Assembly: GCF_035510375.1 (NCBI RefSeq)
Contig: NZ_DATKHG010000046.1
Strand: one strand, 5' to 3'
DNA from: Paenibacillus_I sp035510375
GTDB taxonomy: Bacteria; Bacillota; Bacilli; Paenibacillales; Paenibacillaceae
DNA length: 64,000 bases
Both the position numbers and the translations under genes were made by a program. The notes under the pieces were generated by a model, which did not search any database, had not been told where the DNA came from, and saw only the letters and a program-made list of their open reading frames with translations. The stretch's first letter is position 1. The number at the start of each line of letters is the position of its first letter. Below, one piece after another: positions 16,075 through 23,385 of this stretch.

Positions 16075-16103
16075 TTGACACGACCCCTCTAATTCGGTAT
16101 AAT
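16075..16103 (+). promoter_or_regulatory. Downstream veg promoter (P2), full consensus
   Basis: Perfect TTGACA (16075-16080), 17-base spacer, perfect TATAAT (16098-16103). Transcription would begin near 16110, a few bases before the AGAGGTGG ribosome site. The equivalent B. subtilis Pveg is one of the strongest vegetative promoters known. Confidence 0.85.
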
Positions 16104-16130
16104 GGACAAGGAAAGAGGTGGTAGTGGACA

Positions 16131-16406
16131 ATGGCAAAAAATGCGCTGTTGGAAATCAAACGGAGCTTGGAAGCACATGTCGGATCCAAAATTTGTCTTC
16201 GCGCTAACGGCGGTCGCCGGAAGACTATTGAGCGTACCGGTGTGTTGGAAGAAATCTACCCATCTGTTTTCATTGTCAAACTCGATCAGGAACAGCACGC
16301 TTTTAAGCGTGTTTCTTACAGTTATGCGGATATTTTAACCGAGTCGGTGGAAGTCACGGTTGTCGGCGACGACGGGCATGTCCGGATCACGTATATTCAG
16401 CACTGA
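16131..16406 (+). CDS. veg: Veg protein
   Basis: 91 aa small cytosolic protein, clear orthologue of B. subtilis Veg, which affects biofilm gene expression and spore outgrowth. The highly conserved centre (ANGGRRKTIERTGVLEEIYP, residues 26-45) and RVSYSYADILTE are intact. ATG 16131 follows AGAGGTGG. Expression should be very high because two consensus sigma-A promoters lie upstream. No enzyme activity is known. It lies between yabG and sspF in the standard order. Confidence 0.95.
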   Translation: MAKNALLEIKRSLEAHVGSKICLRANGGRRKTIERTGVLEEIYPSVFIVKLDQEQHAFKRVSYSYADILTESVEVTVVGDDGHVRITYIQH

Positions 16407-16415
16407 AGCCCGGCC

Positions 16416-16445
16416 GTATGGATGGAACGGAGGCGGCGCATACTA
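16416..16445 (+). promoter_or_regulatory. Sigma-G promoter of sspF
   Basis: GTATG (16416-16420) and CATACTA (16439-16445) are 18 bases apart and match the sigma-G consensus (GHATR, CATNHTA). They lie 46 bases before the sspF start, giving forespore expression as in B. subtilis. Confidence 0.7.
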
Positions 16446-16491
16446 AGCGGGACGACTTCAAGCATAACGCATGCCGGAAGGAGGACCTATG

Positions 16492-16680
16492 ATGAGCCGC
16501 AGAAGACGGTCGATCATGTCGGAAAGCTTCAAGAACGAGCTGGCCCAGGACCTCGGTTTTTACGATACCGTGAAGACGGAGGGCTGGGGCGGCATACGCG
16601 CGAAGGATGCGGGCAATATGGTCAAGCGGGCGATTCAGTTGGCCGAGCAATCAGCAGCCACACGGAATAACCGGCCGTAA
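16492..16680 (+). CDS. sspF: Small acid-soluble spore protein, SspF type
   Basis: 62 aa DNA-binding spore protein of the alpha/beta SASP superfamily, SspF branch. The conserved core reads FKNELAQDLGFYDTVKTEGW followed by GGIRAKDAGNMVKRAIQLAE. The start is ATG 16492, 7 bases after AAGGAGG (16478-16484); the ATG at 16489 is slightly too close. The N-terminus is Arg-rich. A sigma-G promoter and a downstream terminator make it a single-gene unit. It would coat and protect forespore DNA. Confidence 0.92.
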   Translation: MSRRRRSIMSESFKNELAQDLGFYDTVKTEGWGGIRAKDAGNMVKRAIQLAEQSAATRNNRP

Positions 16681-16703
16681 CCGAATAGGATAGGCAGACT
16701 CTG

Positions 16704-16741
16704 AACGACCGATGCGTTTCTTTAACGCGCCGGTCGTTTTT
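16704..16741 (+). terminator. Terminator after sspF
   Basis: AACGACCG (16704-16711) pairs with CGGTCGTT (16731-16738) with an inner GCG/CGC pair, then TTT. Confidence 0.8.
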
Positions 16742-16759
16742 CGCATTTAGGCGGGTAAG

Positions 16760-16768
16760 TGGTATAAT
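16760..16768 (+). promoter_or_regulatory. Extended -10 promoter before the ispE leader
   Basis: TGGTATAAT is a perfect extended -10 element. No good -35 is seen at 17-18 bases, which such promoters can lack. The predicted start near 16775 is only a few bases before the structured segment at 16778. Confidence 0.5.
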
Positions 16769-16777
16769 AAGGGCTCC

Positions 16778-16880
16778 GGTTGTTCGGTGTCTTCGCTCCG
16801 TTTCGCGCCCGTTTCCTGATCCAATTAGCCCAAGCAAGGTGGAAACGGGCACAAACAAGTCGTTCTTACCCCGAACAACC
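16778..16880 (+). ncRNA. Structured 5' leader of ispE (nested inverted repeats)
   Basis: Two perfect 10-bp complementarities are nested: GGTTGTTCGG (16778-16787) with CCGAACAACC (16871-16880), and GCCCGTTTCC (16807-16816) with GGAAACGGGC (16841-16850). A further CGCAGC/GCTGCG pair spans 16883-16937. No intrinsic terminator follows. The element begins right after the predicted transcription start and ends about 90 bases before ispE. I do not recognise it as a known riboswitch class. It could be a regulatory leader, a stabilising 5' structure or a separate small RNA. Confidence 0.5.
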
Positions 16881-16968
16881 TCCGCAGCAATTGAATGAAA
16901 ATAATCATGAGAATAATCGTGTTACAACAAAGCTGCGATGAAAGCATAACGAGCGGGTGAAAAGATCG

Positions 16969-17823
16969 ATGAAGGTATACGAGAAAGCGCCGGCCAAGAT
17001 TAATCTTTTGCTGGATGTGCTGCATAAACGGGATGACGGATTCCATGAGGTCGAGATGATCATGACGATGGTTGATCTTGCCGATCGTCTGACGATGGAA
17101 GAGCTTCCAAGGGACGGGATCATTATTTCAAGCCAGGCCGGTTATATCCCGCTGGACGAGAAGAACCTGGCGTTTCAAGCCGCCAGGCTGATTAAGGAAA
17201 GATATAACGTTCGCAAAGGCGTCTACATCCATTTGGACAAGCATATCCCTGTCGCGGCGGGGCTGGCGGGCGGCAGCAGCGACGCGGCCGCCGCGCTGCG
17301 CGGCCTGAATCGGCTATGGGGGCTCAACATTCCGCAGGACGAGCTTTGCCGGCTGGGCGCAGAACTCGGCTCGGACGTGCCCTTCTGCGTGACGGGAGGC
17401 ACGGCGGTTGCCCGCGGACGGGGGGAGAAGCTGGAGCCGATTGTGAATCCGCCGCAATGCTGGGTCGTGCTGGCCAAGCCCCCGATCAACGTGTCGACCG
17501 CGGATGTATATGGGCGGTTTCGAGCGGCGGGGCTGCGTGAGCACCCTTCTACTTCGGCTATGCGGTCCGCGATCGAACGCGGCTCTTTCGCGGACGTATG
17601 CGCCGGTCTCGGCAATGTGCTGGAATCGGTCACCCTGGAACTGTATCCCGAGGTGCGGCAGATGAAAAAAACGATGCAGCGCTTGGGAGCGGACGGCGTG
17701 CTGATGTCCGGAAGCGGACCGACGGTTTTCGGCCTTGTGGCCAAGGAAGCCAAAGTGGCCCGCATTTATAACGGTCTGCGCGGTTTCTGCAAGGAAGTGT
17801 ACGTGGTAAGAATGCTGACATGA
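16969..17823 (+). CDS. ispE: 4-diphosphocytidyl-2-C-methyl-D-erythritol kinase
   Basis: 284 aa GHMP kinase of the MEP isoprenoid pathway, phosphorylating CDP-methylerythritol. APAKINLLLDV near the N-terminus and the ATP-binding loop PVAAGLAGGSSDAAAALRGL (about residues 88-107) are diagnostic, with LMSGSGPTVFG near the C-terminus. ATG 16969 is taken because it reads directly into the conserved N-terminus; the GTG four codons upstream is possible, and neither has a strong ribosome site. A long structured leader precedes the gene. It is followed by purR. Confidence 0.93.
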   Translation: MKVYEKAPAKINLLLDVLHKRDDGFHEVEMIMTMVDLADRLTMEELPRDGIIISSQAGYIPLDEKNLAFQAARLIKERYNVRKGVYIHLDKHIPVAAGLAGGSSDAAAALRGLNRLWGLNIPQDELCRLGAELGSDVPFCVTGGTAVARGRGEKLEPIVNPPQCWVVLAKPPINVSTADVYGRFRAAGLREHPSTSAMRSAIERGSFADVCAGLGNVLESVTLELYPEVRQMKKTMQRLGADGVLMSGSGPTVFGLVAKEAKVARIYNGLRGFCKEVYVVRMLT

Positions 17824-17837
17824 GTTTAACGTTCTTC

Positions 17838-17866
17838 TTGATAAAAACCGTATAAAAATGTTATAT
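17838..17866 (+). promoter_or_regulatory. Candidate promoter of purR
   Basis: TTGATA (17838-17843) and TTATAT (17861-17866) are 17 bases apart; a better TATAAT lies at 17873-17878 without a good -35. The interval is AT-rich and lies 40-65 bases before purR. Confidence 0.35.
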
Positions 17867-17904
17867 TGTCAATATAATATTCGGATTTTATCGGGGGGAT
17901 AGCC

Positions 17905-18732
17905 GTGAAGAAATTGAAGCGCAGTTCGAGACTGGTGGAAATGACACAGTACTTATTGGCTCGTCCCCATACGTTAATTTCGCTGACAGCGTTCGCCGAC
18001 CGGTATCAATCCGCCAAATCGTCGATCAGCGAGGATCTCGCCATCATCAAGGAAGTGTTTGAAAGCGAAGGCTTGGGGGAGTTGAATACCTTGGCCGGCG
18101 CGGCAGGCGGCGTGAAATATATACCCAAGACGGACAAAGCGGCCGCGCTCCGCACGATGCACGATATCTGCCGCCAATTGGAGCAGCCCGAGCGGGTGCT
18201 TGCCGGCGGCTATTTATACATGACCGATATGATCGGACAGCCCGCGCTCATGGGCGAGGTCGGCCGTATTTTTGCCTCGGCTTTTGCCGGTAAGGATATC
18301 GACGTTATTATGACCGTTGAGACCAAAGGTATTCCGCTCGCTTATGCGACCGCGACCTATCTGAACCTTCCGGTCGTCATCGTGCGCCGCGACAACAAGG
18401 TGACGGAAGGGTCGGCCGTGAGCATTAATTACGTATCGGGCTCGACCAAGCGCATCCAGACGATGTCGCTCGCCAGACGGGCGCTGAAGGACCATTCCCG
18501 GGTGTTGATCATTGATGATTTCATGAAAGCGGGCGGCACGATTCAAGGCATGGTGGATCTTCTTTCCGAGTTTAACGCCACGGTTGCCGGAGTCGGCGTA
18601 TTCGTCGAGTCCGGAGAGGTCGGCACGGAGGAACGGCTGCTCGAGGATTACATTTCGCTCGCCAAATTGACGAATGTAGACCTGAAGACGAAGCAGACCA
18701 CAGTGGTGCCGGGCAATTATTTCCAATTTTAA
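17905..18732 (+). CDS. purR: Purine operon repressor PurR
   Basis: 275 aa. Bacillus-type PurR has an N-terminal winged helix (about residues 1-75) and a phosphoribosyltransferase-fold effector domain that senses PRPP. The PRPP loop reads VLIIDDFMKAGGT (about residues 200-212). MTVETKGIPLAYATATYLNL is typical of this branch. It starts with GTG 17905 behind a GGGGGG run. It is followed 24 bases later by ridA, the conserved purR-yabJ pair. It would repress purine synthesis genes elsewhere in the genome. Confidence 0.95.
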   Translation: MKKLKRSSRLVEMTQYLLARPHTLISLTAFADRYQSAKSSISEDLAIIKEVFESEGLGELNTLAGAAGGVKYIPKTDKAAALRTMHDICRQLEQPERVLAGGYLYMTDMIGQPALMGEVGRIFASAFAGKDIDVIMTVETKGIPLAYATATYLNLPVVIVRRDNKVTEGSAVSINYVSGSTKRIQTMSLARRALKDHSRVLIIDDFMKAGGTIQGMVDLLSEFNATVAGVGVFVESGEVGTEERLLEDYISLAKLTNVDLKTKQTTVVPGNYFQF

Positions 18733-18756
18733 GGACAGAAAGGCGGTTGCAAGCTT

Positions 18757-19149
18757 ATGGGACACAGACCGAAACCGGTATCGACGGCAGGAGCGCCCGC
18801 GGCGATCGGGCCGTATTCGCAGGCAATGAAACTAGGAAATTTGCTGTTCACCTCCGGCCAAATTCCGCTGACGCCGGGAGGCGATCTTGTGCAAGGCGGC
18901 ATCGAAGAACAGACCCATCAGGTGTTCGCCAACCTGAAAGCCGTGTTGGCCGAGGCTGGCGCCGGCTTCGGCGACGTAGTCAAGGCTACCGTTTTTATTA
19001 AAGACATGAACCAGTTTGCGGCGCTTAACGGCATCTATGCGTTTTACTTCGGCGACCATAAACCGGCACGCTCGACCGTTGAAGTCTCAAGGCTTCCCAA
19101 GGATGTCCTTGTCGAAATTGAACTGATCGCAGCGATTCCTGTCGAATAG
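18757..19149 (+). CDS. ridA: RidA-family enamine/imine deaminase (YabJ)
   Basis: 130 aa. RidA proteins hydrolyse reactive 2-aminoacrylate-type enamines and imines. The family signature is clear: AIGPYSQA near residues 16-23, FTSGQIPL near 31-38, the substrate-binding arginine in ARSTVEV and the conserved LPKDVLVEIELIA near the end. ATG 18757 follows GGCGG. In B. subtilis YabJ is needed for full PurR function, which may explain the conserved pairing with purR. Confidence 0.93.
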   Translation: MGHRPKPVSTAGAPAAIGPYSQAMKLGNLLFTSGQIPLTPGGDLVQGGIEEQTHQVFANLKAVLAEAGAGFGDVVKATVFIKDMNQFAALNGIYAFYFGDHKPARSTVEVSRLPKDVLVEIELIAAIPVE

Positions 19150-19211
19150 AATCGAAATCCATTTCCGCCAGAAATTTATTTTTAAAACTGACTCAAAATT
19201 TCCAAATATAA

Positions 19212-19238
19212 GAAGGATTTTGCTCAAACGTGTGGAAT
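19212..19238 (+). promoter_or_regulatory. Sigma-H promoter of spoVG
   Basis: GAAGGATTT (19212-19220) matches RNAGGAWWW and GTGGAAT (19232-19238) matches RNNGAAT, 11 bases apart, the same layout as the B. subtilis spoVG promoter. The AT-rich stretch just upstream (19160-19210) corresponds to the AbrB-binding region there. Confidence 0.85.
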
Positions 19239-19279
19239 TATACACCAAGTCTTCGATAGGCAAAGGTGGTGAACACAGA

Positions 19280-19567
19280 GTGCAAATTACCGATGTAAGA
19301 CTCCGCCGTGTAAATTCCGAAGGACGAATGAAGGCGATCGCTTCGATCACCATTGACAATGAATTCGTTGTCCATGATATTCGCGTCATTGACGGGAACA
19401 ATGGGATGTTCGTGGCTATGCCGAGCAAACGTACGCCGGACGGAGAGTTCCGGGACATCGCTCATCCGATTTCGTCAACAACGCGCGAGAAGATTCAAGC
19501 CGCCGTTCTCGCCGAGTATGAGCGGGCAGCCACGGAGGAAGAAGCAGCAATCGAAGAAGGTGCGTGA
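19280..19567 (+). CDS. spoVG: Septation/RNA-binding regulator SpoVG
   Basis: 95 aa, near identical to Bacillus SpoVG across the core (RMKAIASITIDNEFVVHDIR, about residues 15-34, then GMFVAMPSKRTPDGEFRDIA). SpoVG binds nucleic acids and affects asymmetric division during sporulation. The start is GTG 19280, chosen because AAAGGTGGTG lies 7-15 bases upstream and the next residues match the family N-terminus. It is expressed from a canonical sigma-H promoter and has its own terminator. Confidence 0.95.
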   Translation: MQITDVRLRRVNSEGRMKAIASITIDNEFVVHDIRVIDGNNGMFVAMPSKRTPDGEFRDIAHPISSTTREKIQAAVLAEYERAATEEEAAIEEGA

Positions 19568-19584
19568 AATCGTGTATGTTCGAG

Positions 19585-19617
19585 AAGAGAGGGCCGCACG
19601 GGCTCTCTTTTCTTTTG
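19585..19617 (+). terminator. Terminator after spoVG
   Basis: AAGAGAG and GCC pair with GGC-CTCTCTT around 19585-19610, followed by TTTTCTTTT. Confidence 0.75.
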
Positions 19618-19703
19618 TGCGGAAAAAATGATATAGTCAGATGGAACTCACACGGGCTTCCGAAAAGCCTGAACAGGCGGCTGCGGGGAGGAAAGAGCGT
19701 TCT

Positions 19704-21104
19704 ATGAAGAAAATGGCGATTGTGCTTGCGGCGGGTCAAGGCAAGCGAATGAAATCGAAGCTGTATAAAGTATTGCATCCGGTATGCGGCAAGCCGATGG
19801 TCGGACATGTGCTGGATACGGTACGGGATTCGGCATGCGAACGGACGGTTGTCATAGTGGGCCACGGCGCAGAGGCTGTGCAGAGCTATGTCGGAGACAG
19901 GGCGGAATGTGTTCTGCAGCCTGAGCAGTTGGGCACAGGGCATGCCGTGCGGCAGGCCGAGCGGTTGATCGGCGGTGAGGAGGGTACGACGATCGTCATT
20001 TGCGGAGATACGCCGCTCGTCACGCCGGCCACGATTCAGTCCATGCTGGCGCTGCATGCGTCGAGCGGCGCGGCGGCGACCGTTCTTACGGCTGAGATGG
20101 CCGATCCGACCGGTTACGGACGGGTCATCCGCAGCGGCGGCGGTGCGGTGGAGCGGATCGTGGAGCATAAGGACTGCTCTCCCGAAGAGCGGGAAGTCCA
20201 TGAAATCAATACCGGCACCTACTGCTTCGACAACCGGAAGCTGTTTGAAGCGCTTGCGCAAGTCAAGAACGACAATGCGCAAGGCGAATATTATTTAACC
20301 GACGTTATCGCCATCTTCAAGCGTGCCGGCGAGACGGTGCAGGCCTATTGCACGAGCGACCTGGCGGAAGCGATCGGCGTCAACGACCGGGTGGCGCTGG
20401 CCGAGGCGGAAAAGCGGATGCGCGAGCGTATCGTTCGCCGCCATTTGCTCAACGGCGTCACGGTGATCGACCCGTCGGCGGCCTATATCGAATCGGACGT
20501 CATGATCGGTGCCGATACCGTTATTTATGCCGGCACGGTCCTGCGCGGCCGCACAGTGATCGGCGATGATTGCTCGATCGGTCCGAATGCGGACATTACC
20601 GATTCCGTAATCGGCGACGGAGTGACCGTGAAGCATTCCGTGCTCGCGCAGGCCGAGGTCGGCGATGAAAGCGCGGTCGGTCCTTATGCGAACCTGCGCC
20701 CCGGCTCGAAGCTCGGCAAAGATTGCAAGGTCGGCGATTTCGTCGAGCTCAAGAACGCTTCGCTCGGAGACGGCAGCAAGGTCTCGCATCTTTCCTATGT
20801 CGGCGACGCCGTCGTCGGCAAAGACGTCAACATCGGCTGCGGCGCGATTACCGTCAATTATGACGGGTTCAACAAGTCGATCACCGAAATCGGCGACCAT
20901 GCTTTTATCGGCAGCAACTGCAACCTGATCGCCCCGGTGAAAATCGGCGAAGGCGCCTACGTGGTGGCAGGCTCGACGATTACGCAAGACGTCGCGCCGG
21001 GCGATCTCGCCATTGCGCGCGAGCGGCAGGTCAACAAGGAAGGCTACGCCGATCGGATCCGTTCCAAGGCGAAGCTGAAGAAGGAACGGGGGGGCAAGGC
21101 GTAG
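19704..21104 (+). CDS. glmU: Bifunctional GlmU, UDP-GlcNAc pyrophosphorylase and acetyltransferase
   Basis: 466 aa. GlmU makes UDP-N-acetylglucosamine, the precursor of peptidoglycan and wall polymers. The N-terminal uridylyltransferase starts LAAGQGKRMKS (about residues 8-18) and has GDTPLV near 100. The C-terminal half (from about 250) is a left-handed beta helix with many hexapeptide repeats such as IGPNADI and IGCGAITVNYDG. ATG 19704 follows GGGGAGGAAA. In B. subtilis prs lies between glmU and ctc; here ctc follows directly after 135 bases. Confidence 0.95.
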   Translation: MKKMAIVLAAGQGKRMKSKLYKVLHPVCGKPMVGHVLDTVRDSACERTVVIVGHGAEAVQSYVGDRAECVLQPEQLGTGHAVRQAERLIGGEEGTTIVICGDTPLVTPATIQSMLALHASSGAAATVLTAEMADPTGYGRVIRSGGGAVERIVEHKDCSPEEREVHEINTGTYCFDNRKLFEALAQVKNDNAQGEYYLTDVIAIFKRAGETVQAYCTSDLAEAIGVNDRVALAEAEKRMRERIVRRHLLNGVTVIDPSAAYIESDVMIGADTVIYAGTVLRGRTVIGDDCSIGPNADITDSVIGDGVTVKHSVLAQAEVGDESAVGPYANLRPGSKLGKDCKVGDFVELKNASLGDGSKVSHLSYVGDAVVGKDVNIGCGAITVNYDGFNKSITEIGDHAFIGSNCNLIAPVKIGEGAYVVAGSTITQDVAPGDLAIARERQVNKEGYADRIRSKAKLKKERGGKA

Positions 21105-21239
21105 AAATCAGCTTTTGACATCTAATCTATGGGGGAGTCGGCGGCGTCCGTCATCTCCGCGTTGGATGCATGCGATTAGTTTGCCGTCTAAATGGGTAAC
21201 AATATAGGGATATCTTAGCGAATCCAAGGAGGTTTCCCT

Positions 21240-21893
21240 ATGACGCTTACGATGAAGGCGGAAGATCGTCTGGTTCAAACGAAAGCTGATTTGCGCCGGC
21301 TGCGGCAGCAAGGCAAGGTTCCCGGTGTCGTATACGGTAAAAATATCGGTAAACCGACCGCGATTGCGGTCAGCGAGAAAGAGCTGCTCAGCCTGCTGCG
21401 TTCGCATCCGAATGCCGTTCTTGAGCTTGAAGTTCCTTCGGCCGGGAAGCAGCCGGTTATGATGAGCGATGTGCAGCGGGACTCGTTGTCGCGCGGTCTG
21501 CTTCATGTCGATTTCCATCAAATTAATCTCAATGAAGAGGTAAAGGCCCACGTGCGTCTGGAAGTTGTGGGCGAAGCTCCGGGCGACAAGGAAGGCGGCA
21601 TTCTGCAGCTCATGCTGCATGAGCTGGAGGTTCAATGCCTGCCGCGCGACATTCCGGAGTCGATTGAGGTGGACGTGTCGAACCTGCAAATCGGGGAAAA
21701 TATTCTGGCAAGCGATTTGGAGCTCCCGCAAGGCGTTGAGATGAAATCGGATCCGGAGCAGGTCGTCGTCACGATTCTGACGCCGCAGAAGGATATTACC
21801 GAAGAAGAGGCGGAAGACGCCGCCGTGGAGTCGGCGGAAGCGGAAGCCCGCGCCGCAGAGGCGGGAGCCGAGGAGGTCAAAACCGAGGCTTGA
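21240..21893 (+). CDS. ctc: Ribosomal protein L25/general stress protein Ctc
   Basis: 217 aa TL5/CTC-type L25 protein that binds 5S rRNA in the large subunit. The N-terminal L25 domain (about residues 1-95) includes LRRLRQQGKVPGVVYGKN. The C-terminal beta domain (about 96-185) reads HVRLEVVGEAPGDKEGGILQ. The tail (from about 186) is a low-complexity Glu/Ala-rich extension. ATG 21240 has AAGGAGG seven bases upstream. Its partner 5S rRNA in this window carries an expansion, which makes the L25 contact worth modelling. Confidence 0.93.
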   Translation: MTLTMKAEDRLVQTKADLRRLRQQGKVPGVVYGKNIGKPTAIAVSEKELLSLLRSHPNAVLELEVPSAGKQPVMMSDVQRDSLSRGLLHVDFHQINLNEEVKAHVRLEVVGEAPGDKEGGILQLMLHELEVQCLPRDIPESIEVDVSNLQIGENILASDLELPQGVEMKSDPEQVVVTILTPQKDITEEEAEDAAVESAEAEARAAEAGAEEVKTEA

Positions 21894-21918
21894 TCCCGGC
21901 CGTCCTGTTATCGTCCGA

Positions 21919-21963
21919 CAAAAAAATGGGCTGTCCCGGCCGTCGTACGGCGCCGGGGCAGCC
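21919..21963 (-). terminator. Terminator of the minus-strand gene at 21989-22231
   Basis: A 12-bp stem (21929-21940 with 21952-21963, one G-T pair) is followed on the minus strand by a run of T (A-run at 21919-21926 on the + strand). It lies between the convergent ctc and minus-strand genes and may help stop both. Confidence 0.7.
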
Positions 21964-21988
21964 TGTATTGCTTTACAGGGCACGCGGT

Positions 21989-22231
21989 TCAGTAGCCGGG
22001 CCGGGAAATGAAGGTGAATTGATCCCGGTGATAGAACACATTGTTGACCTTCACATAATCCGCGCAGAATTGTTCGATGAAGCCGATGTCGCTGTGCTCG
22101 CGCCCGCAATAGATCTGTACCGGAACCTCGTGGTCGATGTGGTCGAGGAAATGCCGGTCCTCCACCAAACGCTGACCGTTGATATAGATCGTGGTTTCCT
22201 CATACAAATTCGGCATGATATCATTGATCAT
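21989..22231 (-). CDS. Unknown 80-aa protein
   Basis: I do not recognise a family. A good AGAGGTGA ribosome site is placed 5 bases before ATG 22231 on the minus strand and a strong terminator follows the stop, which supports a real gene. The protein is acidic, soluble, and has no signal peptide. It contains two cysteines (CGREHSD and FCADYVKV) and several aromatic residues (NVFYHRDQFTFISR). It lies between ctc and pth, transcribed against the flanking genes. The overlapping + strand open frame has no ribosome site. Confidence 0.6.
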   Translation of the reverse strand: MINDIMPNLYEETTIYINGQRLVEDRHFLDHIDHEVPVQIYCGREHSDIGFIEQFCADYVKVNNVFYHRDQFTFISRPGY

Positions 22232-22322
22232 GTCATCACCTCTACATATAATGACAATTTAGAACAAGTTTTCGTTGCACGGCAAACATAATAATTTTCG
22301 GATCGAAATGAGGCGAATGATC

Positions 22323-22883
22323 GTGAAATGGATTGTCGGTTTGGGAAATCCCGGCGGTTCTTATCAATCGACGCGGCACAATGTCGGATTTATGGCGGTG
22401 GACGCGCTTGCCGCCAGATGGGGGATCTCCGTTAACCAAAGCAAATTCAAGGCGCTCGTGGGCGAAGGCCATGCAGGCGGCACCAAGGTTTACCTGATGA
22501 AGCCGATGACCTATATGAATCTTTCCGGAGAATCGGTGAGAGCGTTCATGGACTTCTATAAAGCGCCTTTGGAAGATATGATCGTGGTGTACGACGATCT
22601 CGATACGGAGCTCGGCAAAATCCGGCTGCGCTATCAAGGGGGTGCGGGAGGCCACAACGGCATCAAATCGATCGTCCAGCACACCGGCACCCAGTCGTTT
22701 AACCGCGTCAGGATGGGGATTTCGCGTCCCGAGCCCGGCTGCAATATCGCGGATTATGTATTAACCAACTTCGCCAGGGATGAGCAGGAGAAGCTGAAAG
22801 CGATGATAGAGACGGCCTGCGATGCCGTCGAATATGCGCTCAACCATCCTTATGATGAGACCATGGCCCGATATAACCGTTAG
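22323..22883 (+). CDS. pth: Peptidyl-tRNA hydrolase
   Basis: 186 aa. Pth frees tRNAs from peptidyl-tRNA that has dropped off the ribosome. GLGNPGGSYQSTRHNVGF (residues 6-23) includes the catalytic histidine; KPMTYMNLSGESV and YDDLDTELGKIRLR follow as expected, and GGHNGIKSI is intact. The GTG at 22323 gives the family N-terminus directly before the conserved glycines and has AGGCG 7 bases upstream. ATG 22317 or 22308 are alternatives. It is spoVC in B. subtilis and precedes fin and mfd in the usual order. Confidence 0.93.
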   Translation: MKWIVGLGNPGGSYQSTRHNVGFMAVDALAARWGISVNQSKFKALVGEGHAGGTKVYLMKPMTYMNLSGESVRAFMDFYKAPLEDMIVVYDDLDTELGKIRLRYQGGAGGHNGIKSIVQHTGTQSFNRVRMGISRPEPGCNIADYVLTNFARDEQEKLKAMIETACDAVEYALNHPYDETMARYNR

Positions 22884-22937
22884 TTTCCGGCGGAATCGGG
22901 CATACTGAGGGTATACCCGACCCTCAGGAGGCATACA

Positions 22938-23168
22938 ATGGCTGTAAATTACGTTTGCCGGCACTGCCGGACCCCGATCGGATCGCTGGAGCGGGAGGAT
23001 TTGACCGAAGCGCGTCTGGGCTTTCATTTCTTGACCCCCGAGGAGCGCAGCGATATAATAGCGTATAACGCAAACGGCGACGTCACGGTGCGGGTCGTCT
23101 GCGACTACTGCCGCGAAGCGCTTGAAGCGAATCCGGAATTACTGCTCGTGCACAGTCCGCTTCAATAG
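22938..23168 (+). CDS. fin: Anti-sigma-F factor Fin (YabK)
   Basis: 76 aa. Fin binds RNA polymerase/sigma-F to help the switch from sigma-F to sigma-G in the forespore. Two CxxC zinc pairs are visible: CRHC near residues 7-10 and CDYC near 55-58. The length and the position between pth and mfd match B. subtilis yabK. ATG 22938 follows CTCAGGAGG. It is likely expressed in the forespore, although no clear forespore promoter was identified upstream. Confidence 0.92.
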   Translation: MAVNYVCRHCRTPIGSLEREDLTEARLGFHFLTPEERSDIIAYNANGDVTVRVVCDYCREALEANPELLLVHSPLQ

Positions 23169-23300
23169 CGGCCGTGCCGGGCAAGAACGACGAATCGGCG
23201 GCCGGGTACGTTCCGGAGCCGATGCACGGCCTTGGCGTGAACGCCGAGGCTATTTTCCTGTGAAGCAAGCCCGATTGATTGATTTCTATTACGTATAAAA

Positions 23301-23348
23301 GCGCATAGAACGCGCCCGGCCGCGCGAAGGCTGGGGGCGTTTATGCGC
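23301..23348 (+). repeat. Hairpin in the fin-mfd spacer
   Basis: GCGCAT (23301-23306) pairs with ATGCGC (23343-23348), and ACGC (23310-23313) with GCGT (23337-23340). The inside is very GC-rich. No U-tract follows, so this is more likely a leader structure than a terminator. A TATAAA lies just upstream at 23294-23299. Confidence 0.4.
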
Positions 23349-23385
23349 ATGTTGTCCGTTTGAACAGAAAGTGGGTGCCCGAACG

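Noticed and set aside
21179..21199. Possible sigma-B promoter of ctc (GTTTGC and GGGTAA)
   Set aside because: The two elements are only 9 bases apart, too short for sigma-B (12-14).
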